A stretch of DNA of 64,000 nt from Ariolimax columbianus (Eukaryota > Mollusca > Gastropoda > Stylommatophora > Arionidae): the NCBI GenBank assembly GCA_036924085.1, contig JAVGWX010000008.1, positions 54,772,814-54,836,813 of the forward strand, written 5' to 3'. Position 1 is the first letter of the stretch. The number at the start of each line of letters is the position of its first letter. The translations under genes and the position numbers were made by a program. The notes under the pieces are model-generated. The model did no database searches, had not been told where the DNA came from, and was given only the letters and a program-made list of their open reading frames with translations. Below, one piece after another: positions 1-9,189 of the stretch.

Positions 1-207
1 ATATCAGCTCGTAGCATCTGGTCCACTCACCCTACAAATGGTCGACCAGGTCAGACTTCATCAGCAATTTTTGAGCGTCCTTCATAAAATGTATCAAGCC
101 AGTATACACCGCTTTATGAGACAAACACTTCTCATCGTAAATAGAAAGCATTATCTTTTGATTTCTCTTTGCAGAAAGTCCGTATGCCCCCCCCCCCCCC
201 CCCACCA
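1..207 (-). pseudogene. mariner-type transposase N-terminal fragment, decayed
   Basis: The minus strand carries a broken piece of the N-terminal helix-turn-helix region of a mariner-family (HTH_48 type) transposase. One frame gives YDEKCLSHK; another gives VYWLDTFYEGRSKIADEV, a stop, then PGRPF, matching the usual family order W..F.EGR..I.DE.RPGRP. A frameshift and stops mean it cannot be expressed. The same subfamily recurs on the plus strand at 53265-53456, with nearly the same bases around the TTTCTGCAAAG and CGACCTGGTCG blocks. The fragment is cut by the left window edge on its 3' side and ends at a C-run at 187-203. Family assignment is from motif recall, not a search. Confidence 0.6.
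186..203. repeat. poly-C run
   Basis: Near-pure C tract followed by CCACCACCCC, adjoining the end of the mariner fragment. Confidence 0.9.
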
Positions 208-263
208 CCCCACAACGAAAAGCGCACAACACCACTCTTTTCTTTGTTTTTACATTCTGTTGC

Positions 264-560
264 TGTCGAAGTAGGATGTGTCAGATCGAAAGGTGCAAAT
301 AACGCAGGCCAAACTGTAAACTAGCGACAAAACGCATTCCGTTCTCCGGATTACATCCTGCTACTTGCAAAGCCCTGTTCAGGGCTTGATAGCAATAGAT
401 TGAGTACGTTCAGGGCATGGTAGTGGGAGATTAAGAACGTTCATGGCTTGGTAACAGGAGTTTGAGAACGTTCAGGATTTGGTAGCGTGAGATTGAGAAC
501 GTTCATGGCTTGGTAACAGAAGATTGAGAACGAACGCAGAAGTGAGCACGGGCGACTATT
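264..560 (+). repeat. repeat F copy with expanded 31-bp internal unit
   Basis: From 264 to about 400 this matches the reverse complement of 59186-59335 (shared blocks GGATGTGT, CGAAAGGTG, AAATAACGCAG, CTGTAAACTA, ACGCATTCC, CTGCTACTT). It is therefore an interspersed repeat, in the opposite orientation to the 59-kb copy. At 378-532 the segment that is single in the 59-kb copy is present five times in tandem with an exact 31-bp period (starts 378, 409, 440, 471, 502). No coding potential is seen. Confidence 0.75.
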
Positions 561-720
561 TAATATCAGCTGCGTTCGCGCTCGCGACTTCTAGCTTCTG
601 CTACCTACAGTAATCGCAAAGCTGGATGTTGCTGTGACATAATGACACCTTTAGAAACTACCAACTACGTTTGTCGGCTATCTCATATCAGTTTGTGACC
701 TAAGATCTAACTTTGACAGG
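540..720 (+). repeat. repeat G copy (paired with 56070-56210)
   Basis: This stretch resembles 56070-56210 on the same strand: GCACGGGC, TCTGCTA, CTACAGTAATC, GATACCTTTAGA-like, ACTA.CAACTAC, and GTGTGTGACCTA-like blocks in the same order. It is an unnamed interspersed repeat, and its ends are not clear. It follows repeat F directly. Confidence 0.6.
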
Positions 721-964
721 TGTTGAGGAATCAGGGATTTTCCATTGCATGCTGGAAATGTAGGATTCTGGGCCATAATAGTGAACTATCATCTGCTGTC
801 ACCATGAGTTTGCGAATTGTTGTGGACTGACGCTCTTTGAACAACAGTTGACAGCAGTTCTCGCTCATTAACCTGTGCCTACGTGTCAATAGATGTGAAA
901 CCCAACAAACATACGCCTTTCTCATTTTAGTTTGTTCTGTAATGCGAGGGGTGAGTTTGTTCTT
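721..964. other. no gene recognised
   Basis: No recognisable gene or RNA. At 931-964 there is a short partial duplication (GTTTGTTCT.TAAT.CGAGGGGTG) of the start of the neighbouring mariner-derived element. Confidence 0.5.
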
Positions 965-1464
965 TAATACGAGGGGTGTTCATATGAAACCGGACCAAAC
1001 TGCAACAAGTGAACATACGTGCGATGCGCATGATGACGCAACTTATGATGTAAATAGTACATACCAACTGTCAAGTTTGCAAAATTTCATTATCCTCCGA
1101 CTCATAGTCTCCTCGGCAGACGGTTGAAAACATGGCGGATGTGATACGGAGTCTGCCCAGAGTTGACGAGCGAGCAGTGATTCGGTTTATAACAGCTGAA
1201 GGATGTCGACCAGTTGATATTCATCGTAGAATGCAGGCAGTGTATGGTGACAAAAGTGTGTCGAAGATAACAGTGAAGAACTGGACGATGTTTAAAGAAG
1301 GACGTGAGTTTACGCAACAATATGTGCCTGACCTGGTCTCGGACGTGAGTTAACGCAACAATATGCGCCTGACCTGGTCTCGGAAGATCTTTCATTAACT
1401 AACGTCCTTCTTTAATCATCGTTGTGCAGTTTAGTCCGGTTTGATTTGAACACGCCCTGTATTA
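965..1464 (+). mobile_element. mariner-derived MITE-like element with terminal inverted repeats
   Basis: The ends 965-1003 and 1426-1464 are inverted repeats of each other: 33 of 39 positions agree with no gap, and both begin TAATAC. Tc1/mariner elements insert at TA, and each end here begins with TA. The element is 500 bp, far shorter than the roughly 1.3 kb of a full mariner. It keeps only the N-terminal part of the transposase gene at 1132-1330, so it is an internal-deletion derivative that could move only if a transposase were supplied elsewhere. A tandem duplication of about 45 bp lies at about 1300-1387. Confidence 0.8.
1132..1353 (+). pseudogene. mariner/HTH_48 transposase N-terminus, truncated
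   Basis: The 73-residue open frame begins MADVIRSLPRVDERAVIRF and continues with AEGCRPVDIHRRMQAVYGD and a KFKEGRE-like stretch (MFKEGRE). This is the DNA-binding helix-turn-helix of mariner-like transposases, also found fused in SETMAR-like proteins. The catalytic DDD/E domain is absent. The frame ends in a local tandem duplication: GGACGTGAGTT.ACGCAAC occurs twice, near 1300 and 1344. The gene sits inside the 500-bp element with matching inverted ends and reads in the element's own orientation. Non-functional. Confidence 0.8.
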
Positions 1465-1905
1465 TGCTTACTGTTGTTTTACTAAGTTCGACAACACTAG
1501 CTATCTTCGCAATTGTCATTTTTCGATCCTGGTCAATCATTTTCTTCAGTTCTCTTACATTTCTATCATCACGCTCTAGGACATGTCTTGTAGATCAGCA
1601 ACAATACTTCAGTATACCATACTTGAGCTGTCTACCTCAGTGTTTTGTCGACTTATTCCAAGGGTATCACCTTGTGTCCTGATGTGGGTGTTTTTTCCTT
1701 TAAACATCAAGAATTTAATCAAACATCTGGTTTTATTTTGATAAAACAACAAATACGTTCAAAGGGCTATGTTGTACTGTGCACCATTGCAGGAAAACGC
1801 GTTGCAGAAATATAAACGCAATTCACAAGTCTAGTGCAAATATAAGGAACCTTGAAACTGCTAGGTTTCAAGATTCTATTTTTACTCCTTAATGAGAAAG
1901 ACTAG
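1465..1905. other. no gene recognised
   Basis: AT-rich spacer. One open frame at 1422-1682 overlaps the element end and has no recognisable motif. Confidence 0.5.
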
Positions 1906-1916
1906 TGAAATATATT

Positions 1917-2023
1917 TCTCTCTCTCGCTGTCTCTCTCTCACTTTCTCTCTCTCTCTCACTGTCTCTCTCTCTCTTTCACACCCCCCCCCACCACTCCCC
2001 CCCCCCCCCAAACCCATATATAT

Positions 2024-2094
<71 letters not shown>

Positions 2095-2135
2095 CATACA
2101 TACACATACATATACATACACACACACACAAATAC
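1917..2135. repeat. compound microsatellite (CT)n, poly-C, (TA)n, (CA)n
   Basis: CT-rich at 1917-1980, C-runs at 1982-2008, TA dinucleotides from about 2033 to 2088, then mixed TA/CA to about 2135. Long open frames on both strands here are an artefact of the low-complexity sequence. Confidence 0.95.
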
Positions 2136-2515
2136 GCTCGCAATACGTACATACATTAATGTTTGTACGCCGTGTTGTGTCGGTGTGTACGTGCGTATGT
2201 GTGTGTAATTTAATAGTTCGCGTAACTTGAATCCACATACATCGAGAACCTACTCTTATTATTTGGGACCGTCATCTTCTCTTTAAATGTTTCATCACTT
2301 TTTCTTCCCTCATTTCCCCGTCATTGCTCTCAAAACCACCCATCATGTTACGACAACGGCTCGGTTAATTACGTGATCGATATTTTCCATTACTAACGGC
2401 AGCCGTAGCGATAGACTTGCTTCCATGTAGCCTTGTCGAAGATTTTATGAGATAGCTAAGCACTAAGTAAACAAAGTTAAAATAAAACCTCTACGGTTTG
2501 GCAAACAAGTATGTT
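2136..2515. other. no gene recognised
   Basis: Unique-looking spacer with no motif I recognise. Confidence 0.5.
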
Positions 2516-2519
2516 TTCG

Positions 2520-2975
2520 GTTCTCTAGGATGGGGTGTTCACCGCATGAGAGATGAGACACAGCCAAAGGGCATCCTCTATGGACAGCTAGCCATTGGGA
2601 CTAGAAGAATCGGACGTCCCACACTGCGATTTCAAGTACGTATGCAACAGTGACATGAAGTCATGCGACATCCCATCTGACAGCTGGGAAACGATTGTTC
2701 AGGATCGAGCTGTATTGGAGGCAGTTGGAAGGGACAAAGTGGCTGCTGACGCTCAAAGAGGCTTTCTGTTGGCAGAGAAAACAAAAAAGACTCAAGAGAT
2801 CGGGGTACAGCCTCCCCAGCGTGGTTGTACGATCTGTGGCAGGGACTATCATTCGCGAATCGGCCCTTGCAGCCATAGCAGACAGTGTCTAAATTCAGGA
2901 GACGGTGATGGACAAAACTCACAGGTCGCCCTGCGCACGGTCTACAGGGGACTGAGACGCCTATGGTGATGAAAA
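2520..2975 (+). pseudogene. RTE/L2-type LINE ORF2 C-terminal end
   Basis: Three-frame reading gives the C-terminus of an endonuclease/reverse transcriptase polyprotein: a GHV-like start, then PKGILYGQLAIGTRRIGRPTLRF, a KYVCNSDMKSCDIPSDSWE block, and the terminal zinc-finger stretch CTICGRDYHSRIGPCSHSRQC (residues about 78-98 of the frame beginning at 2595). In relatives known to me the finger reads CGRDCHSRIGL. The RT and endonuclease domains are missing, as expected for a 5'-truncated insertion. The end TGAGACGCCTATGGTGATGA is its 3' UTR; a similar TGAGACGCCTATGAATG ends repeat E near 42330. Confidence 0.7.
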
Positions 2976-3305
2976 CGGGTTGTATAGAGGTGATATAAAC
3001 ATCCTGCAAGTAAACGGAAAAGACCTTACGTATTCCCTTCTTTTGTCCGTCCACTTGTCCTATTACGAAACGCGGAGAGCAGGAGTTTTTATTCTTACGG
3101 GCCAGCGTATTGACCTGAATGTTATAAGACGTGATGGTATATGATTTATGTTATATCACCGATCTATCTGTCATTTAGCCTGCAACGTGACCTGTACACA
3201 ATAATGAATGATTACATTGATAGTTAATTATGATCCAATCTCATGGAACTGAAAACATCAGACCACAATAAATTCTTCTTAATTTTGTTTTCGTCTTCAG
3301 TCTTT
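2976..3305. other. no gene recognised
   Basis: No recognisable feature. Confidence 0.5.
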
Positions 3306-3309
3306 GACA

Positions 3310-3480
3310 TGAAAAGGACGTTTTGTACTTTGCGCCGTAGCTTACAGCGGGGCTGCAATATCGGCGCATTTAGTCCCGACACATTCGGAATATGTTTAGC
3401 ACTGCATTTTTGGGACCGGGTTAGCCTTCCTTCTTTGATCCATATTCTCTCTGCCAGACTGCCCAGGTGAAATCTGCATC
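3310..3480 (-). repeat. repeat F copy
   Basis: The reverse complement shares with 59170-59440 the order CAGTCTGGC, GGATC, A/CACCCGGT, GAATGTGT, GCAG.C, GCTGTAA and CGC.AAG. It includes the core that repeat F has in common with SINE-X. Confidence 0.6.
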
Positions 3481-4045
3481 TAGGGCCGCCACTTGGAGAC
3501 GGAATAATATATTGTTCACCTCTGATTCGCTGACCCTTACGCAGGCTGCTAGCTACGAGTCACTGGCAGGACACATCATTAAATAATATGTATACCTCTG
3601 TATTGAACTTGTGATCCTTATTTTTGGAGTAACGAACAGGACTACGACTTATCATTCATGTTGCAAAGCACGGCTAAATATGACTGTGCATTTTGCTAGC
3701 GAGTTATACATAAACCACCGATGTAACACTACATACATTATTTACAGTCTTCTACCAAGGAGGCCAGTTGCAGCTCCGTGCTCCTATAGAAATGAAGAAG
3801 AAAAAATCCGAGGATACTGATGAAAATAGGTAATAAAAATAGAGAACAAGTTACTCACTTAGCAGATAATGCTGTTTCGGATGAAGTGTTCAATGGCATA
3901 GTGTTCCAACATTTCTGAGGTTCATTTGCTGATGGCTTTCCCCGCCGCCTCGTTTTCATCATTTTAAGACGTGCAGCAGTTTATATCTCGGAAGACTTCA
4001 GCATTTAGTGACCGAATCGGTAACCGTACCTCTTTCGAAAGCACT
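3481..4045. other. no gene recognised
   Basis: Nothing recognisable; short chance open frames only. Confidence 0.5.
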
Positions 4046-4486
4046 TGGGGCAAATAGATATAAACACACATGCATACACATATACACACACAAACACATA
4101 TACACACACAAACACACCCACGCCAAAAATCACATACACAAATAGATGCACACAGACGTACAAACACATATACACACATACATATACACGTATACACACA
4201 TATCCACACATACACAGATATATATATACACCACACAGACAGACACGCACATATACACGCAGACAGTTACCTATACAAATGTGCACATACAAAGACATGC
4301 ACATGGGCATATACTAATATACATACAGACACAAGTGCATATATACGTACACAGACGCATATACACACACATATAACAAACGGACACATATACACATACA
4401 CATACCGATAAATATACACATATAGACACACATACATAGACAAATAAATATACACATACAGACACATATACACGTACATAAATGTG

Positions 4487-4540
<54 letters not shown>
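4046..4540. repeat. degenerate (CA/TA)n tract ending in (AT)n
   Basis: About 440 bp of ACACAT/ATACAC mixtures, then a near-pure AT run from about 4487 to 4538. The strand is strongly C-rich over G. Long open frames on both strands are spurious. Confidence 0.95.
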
Positions 4541-4659
4541 GGGTTCTAAATGCTGTTATAGCTGGGGTGGGGTTGAGGATGAACTCACAACACCAACAAA
4601 ATGCTCCCATGGCGTGCGTCTCAAATAGCCTCTGACAACAAAGTCCACCTCCTGACCTT

Positions 4660-5245
4660 CGCGCGGCAGAACTGTTTTAACTAACAAGAGAAGGGGCGGA
4701 AGGCAAGCTTCTGGCGCCTTAAAACCAGTAGTTTCGATCAGATGGGGCTCGAAAGCCTAGAAAGGCAGTTCATCTAGGAGAAGAAAATCTGATTTCAAAC
4801 CATTTGAAGCCCTGCAGATAAGATACTGGCGTATCTTGTTGGGTTTTGTCAGATATGGCTGTGCAACCAGTTTTCTGATAATTATGAAGGTTGGTCAGCG
4901 TCTACCAAACCTGACAACCGACGATGTGCGAAGGAGGACACGCAAGAGGATACAATGTCTTATCCTAGAGCGAGGAAACGCAACCTCAGCTGAGTGTTGT
5001 GGCAGGGCAGACCAGCCCCTTAGCCTTGATTGACGGCTAGTATAGGAGTGAAGTCCGGACAGGCGAACAGATAGAGCATTGCTCTGCTGATCCGGCAGCT
5101 TCTGCAGCTTGCCTTGTTCCAAATGTATTGGTATCACATTTCCCTTGGAGCAAACAAGGCAGACCGAGGGAGAGACCATACTGCGCCAAAAGCATAATTA
5201 CTATTGTCTGACAAGACGGAAAGAGCCAATGATGATATATACAGG
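4660..5245 (+). repeat. repeat E, longest copy
   Basis: Two blocks define this unnamed interspersed repeat of about 550 bp. The left half (GATGGGGCTCGAAAGCCTAG, GGCAGTTC, CTCTGATTT-like) resembles 41895-41960. The right half, from CAGCTGAGTGTTG onward, matches 32568-32865 almost base for base, including ACAGGCGAACAGATAGAGCA and CCGGCAGCTTCTGCAGCTTG. No convincing coding frame is seen; it could be a LINE 3' UTR or a non-autonomous element. Confidence 0.7.
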
Positions 5246-5622
5246 GCTTGCCAATTTTAGGGTGACTCACCAGTCAGTCAAAAATTCAACCAGTCAGCAT
5301 GGTCGGGCTAAAGCGATGAACTTTATGTTAACAAATATAAACCCGGCAGCCATTCACTTTTATATTTACCTAACAATGCGTACCAAACTAAAATATATTG
5401 AATTACTTACACAGTATTAGTATATTTCATCATAAGAAAATGCACATCTGTCAGAGGCGTATGTGTTCTTGAACATGCCTGGTAGTTTTAACATTCCACT
5501 GCCATTTATCCATAGCTTTAGTAGGTTTAAGTTCTGGTAGTTGAAGCCCATTTATAATCACCATCATTAGGTCATCTAAACATGATCTGAATTTATTTTT
5601 GGTCAGATGCATATGGCTGAAA
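5246..5622. other. no gene recognised
   Basis: AT-rich spacer. Confidence 0.5.
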
Positions 5623-5882
5623 CCACTTTCAGGGGACGGCGTGGTATAGTGCTTAAGTGATACGGCTCACTTCCCGAAGGTGCTGGGTTCGCTCCCCAAT
5701 CATCGGCCGTTACCCCGGGGAAACAAACCCTTAGAAAATGCAGGAGGAAGCAGACCCTTACATAAAATGCATACCGAAATCAGATGCAATGGACCGACAG
5801 GTGCAACATAAAAACATAGTTCAACGCACACCGCCTTGGGGAATATAGAAATAAGAAGAAAGGGGAAAAAACGCCACTTTCA
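5623..5882 (+). mobile_element. SINE-V: tRNA-derived SINE with 9-bp TSD
   Basis: The element 5632-5873 is bounded by the direct repeat CCACTTTCA (5623-5631 and 5874-5882). Near its 5' end are a polymerase III A-box-like TGGTATAGTGCTTAAGTG and a B-box-like GGTTCGCTCCC about 35 bp later, the order found in tRNA-derived SINEs. The body contains CCGTTACCCC, GGAGGAAGCAGACCCTTAC and CACACCGCCTTGGGGAATAT. The 3' end is A-rich (ATAAGAAGAAAGG). A second, 5'-truncated copy is at 47500-47700. It carries no protein and would need a partner LINE to move. Confidence 0.85.
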
Positions 5883-6939
5883 CAACTAGTCGTAGAAACT
5901 GGTAGAGACAATTTTAAGGAGCTTCAGAAGAACAGGAGCCTATCACCATGAGGCATTGCCTCTCCCAGTAAATCTATTTATAGCAGACTTTTTGCACATA
6001 TTTTAGATTCATACAATTCACCCATGGCTTTCTGAACTATGTTTTATTTGCTTTCGTGTTGCGAAAGGTCTTCGTAATGAGATACAACTACTGTTACTTT
6101 CTTTTTACCAAACTTTCTAAGACAGTTTCTGGCCATGTGAAAGTATCCAATATTGCTCTAAAGATGTTAATAAGTCGTCTGTGGAAGTGGTCAAAAACCG
6201 GCCCTTTATGTCGGCCATTTCCTTCTAAGTAATTTCCTATCTATTACATTTAAACCTGTTTTGCCCAAGCTGGGTTTCACTATTCATCTCAGTCACTGAA
6301 GTACCATTTAGAAATGCATTCTCCTTAGGCCCAGGGTGACGTCCATGCACATTTCATGTGTGGAACGGACATGTTGTGAAACTTGAAAGTCTCGTGACGA
6401 AATGTTTTTTTTTTTTACCCTTAACCAAACGTGGGGATGAATCGCACAATCCTTTGAACTGTGGACATTCTGAACATCTTGCCGACACCGGTCTGAACAT
6501 TTAACTCTAGCCATTGAAACTATGTTTTCCACCTTAAAACACACGGGCTAGATAATTGCGGGGCACCTGGAATTGTACAGTTTCCATTGTTCTCCGATCT
6601 TGCAAAAAAGTACCCTACTCATTGTGGGCATTCAAAACAACAAGAACAGTCGCCTTCCTTCTATCGATTGTGAAATCGATATCACTCTGCGATAGAATCG
6701 CTATTTAATCATGTCAATAGCTCATCTACGCTTCAGCCGAAGAGTAATATCGGCATTCACCTTGCGAGAGTCGCTATGTACTCATATCCGTAACTTATGT
6801 ACGATCTGTTAGAACCGTAATATCGATAATAATTGCGCGAGAGTCCCTATGTAGGAACGATTTAAAATGTTATTAACAATTAATAAACTACATTTATTTA
6901 CTCGTCATTCAAAAATGGCAGACAAGCGCTTTTGTGAAG

Positions 6940-6940
<1 letters not shown>
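5883..6940. other. no gene; three degenerate GCGAGAGTCGCTATGTA units
   Basis: No gene is recognised. At about 6691, 6767 and 6837 related strings occur (GCGATAGAATCGCTAT, GCGAGAGTCGCTATGTA, GCGAGAGTCCCTATGTA) spaced about 70-76 bp, suggesting an old tandem triplication. Confidence 0.4.
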
Positions 6941-6941
<1 letters not shown>

Positions 6942-7016
<75 letters not shown>

Positions 7017-7060
7017 TATACATATATATATACAAACACACACGCACGCACGCACGCGCA
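6942..7060. repeat. (TA)n then (CA/CG)n microsatellite
   Basis: About 70 bp of TA repeats, followed by CATATATATA units and CACGCACGCACG. Confidence 0.95.
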
Positions 7061-7099
7061 CATATTTTCACAAGCACATAATTTAAACAATAGCAACAA

Positions 7100-7970
7100 T
7101 AATGCAGTCCTATGTTTCTTATAATGCCAGCTGTTTCAGAAAGAAAAAGCTCTTAGGATATTAGGATGTTATCAGTAAGGTTAATGCAATGGATGATGTG
7201 ATTTTAATAGATGATTTGAATGTGGGAAAAATAGAAAAGGTTTGAGAAGCGCTAAATTCAATCACACATCATTGTAACGAATCAGCAACAGAGAAGATAC
7301 TAGCGTTTGTGATCGAACACTCACTCCAAACACTGACAGTCATGTCAAAACATTGGACGGTTGAAACAATTCAGAATCAAACGTTTCAAATCGATTACAT
7401 ATCATAGCGACAAAGATAAAATAGAAAATGATCGAGAGAAATGCTTAACATTAGTAGAGACACAAACAACACCAGGAGCGAAAACACTACAAATGGGGGG
7501 AAAAAAAAGCAAATAAGAATCACAAACCTGTTTTTAAAAACTAAACTAGACAAATATTATATTATATTACAACGATTCTTTAGACATTAAACAACTGGAG
7601 ACATCAATAGAACATCCTTGACACAGATGTGGCGTAGACGACACGATATGTGCAACAACGAACATAAAAAGCAAGAACAACAATTTTGAAACTAAGATCA
7701 CGGGGGAATGAAGAATTTAAAGTTTCATAGAGACTTGAAACTTGAAAAACGGAATATCTATAAGGTATGGCTGAGCCCAGGATTCAAGAAGATTATATTA
7801 TTTATCCAATATCAAGAAGACATATCAAACGAATAATCAAAAATGAGGGAAAAAATAGTTCATAGGGAAATCCCAAGACTGTCTGGCCTAAAAGAGAAAT
7901 AAATAATAAAAACTGTAAATCTGCTTATGGGGTGGGTATATAGAATACCCAGACAGATCCTCTAAATGAA
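7100..7970 (+). other. A-rich decayed sequence, possibly old LINE 5' part
   Basis: No open frame. A few peptides on the plus strand (for example DDLNVG near 7213) recall the endonuclease region of I-type LINEs, and a LINE-A copy begins about 260 bp downstream. The resemblance is too weak to annotate as a domain. Confidence 0.2.
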
Positions 7971-8192
7971 TTGCCTGATTTTTGTGGGAGGTTCGCTCCA
8001 AATGTGAAACTGAAATCACGAACAGATTTGGATTCCCTTTTATCAAAGGCCCAAGACATTGATATTTTTAAAGATTCGATGCCCGTCCCTCAATCATTAG
8101 AAGATGCTGGACATTGTACACGCAATATTATCCCCAAAAATATGTACATTTGCCACATTATCGCCTCCCATGTCGTTAAAATAGTTATGTAG
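7971..8192 (+). other. unidentified open frame, 73 residues
   Basis: I do not recognise this frame. It is open upstream of the stated start as well. It has ordinary protein-like composition, with charged and hydrophobic residues mixed and no low complexity: ELPDFCGRFAPNVKLKSRTD, then DIDIFKDSMPVPQSLEDAG, ending HIIASHVVKIVM. That makes it stand out from the repeat-derived frames around it. It could be a relic of a transposon-encoded protein or a captured exon. It lies directly upstream of the LINE-A/B element on the same strand. Confidence 0.25.
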
Positions 8193-8324
8193 TGAATTCC
8201 TGTGCACTCCAGGCTTGCAAAGGAGGGACCAAGACAAGAACAGCCACACTCAGCAACAACTTTACAAACATCCAAACAGTTCATAAGAACAGAAAATTAA
8301 GAAACGTGGCTGAACAGATGGATC

Positions 8325-9189
8325 ATGGAAAACACGTGGAGGGAGGACCACAAACATATGGTATGCCCAAATTCAAATGACAGTAAAAACCAAACAGCAA
8401 GAGAAAGCTGGAAAAACAAAACAGAAAGTCTCAACTTAGACAAAGAAGGGAACAAACTATGGAAGTTAGTCAGAGCCATGAACGACGAAACTCCCTCAAA
8501 CAAACAAATTACCATCAAGCAGGGCGAAAACTTGCTCACTGGAAAAAAAGCCGCAAAGCCTTTGTCGAACACTATGCCAAAGCGAACCACATAGATGTCC
8601 CTGCAGATAGGCATACGGACATTAATGAAGAGCAAAAGGGGCACGACAACATCAATATGAAACCAGAAGAGCATATGATGGCAAAACTAACAATGAGCGA
8701 AATGGAAGAGGCCATGAGAACATTAACGAAAACGAAATTACCCGGAAAAGACGGGATAACAAACGAAATGCTGATGGGGCTGGGCCAAACAGCAAAGAGG
8801 AAACTGCTATCAGTCTTGATCCAAAGCTAGAAAAGAGGTATTGTACCCCAGGCATGGAAAGACGCAGTACCAAAGAAAGGAAAAGACAAAAACCGATCCA
8901 AATGGATACAGGCCTATCAGCCTACTGAGCTGTGTCGGCAAACTGTTGGAACGTATGATAAACACCAGACTGATGTGGCATCTGGAAAAAAAACGGATAC
9001 TAATTCCACAGCAAGCAGGCTTTAGACAGCACAGATCCACTGAGGGAGGACAAAGTGATTCTCATAGCCCAGGAAATAGAAGATGCCTACCAGGAGCAAA
9101 AGCATATAGTAGCGGTTTGGGTGGACCTGGAAAAGGCATTTGACAACGTCTGGAAAGATGGACTTAGAGTCAAGCTAAGAAGAAGTTAA
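8325..9189 (+). pseudogene. LINE-A reverse transcriptase, N-terminal half, frameshifted
   Basis: Three overlapping frames (8325-8594, 8459-8830, 8841-9143) together give the LINE linker and the first RT blocks. These are EMEEAMRTLTKTKLPGKDGI (template-binding region, K.PGKDGI.NE), then RPISLLS followed by CVGKLLERMINTRL, then IPQQAGFRQHRST, and VAVWVDLEKAFDNVW, which carries the first catalytic aspartate in the usual D.EKAFD context. At least two frameshifts and a stop near 8830 (CCAAAGCTAG) separate the pieces. The intact alignment partner is the minus-strand copy at 63330-63880. Confidence 0.8.

Noticed and set aside
1889..2238. Overlapping frames rich in Ile-Tyr, His-Thr or Arg-Glu
   Set aside because: Translation of CT, TA and CA microsatellites.
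4005..4610. Five overlapping frames over the CA/TA tract
   Set aside because: Low-complexity artefacts, open on both strands.
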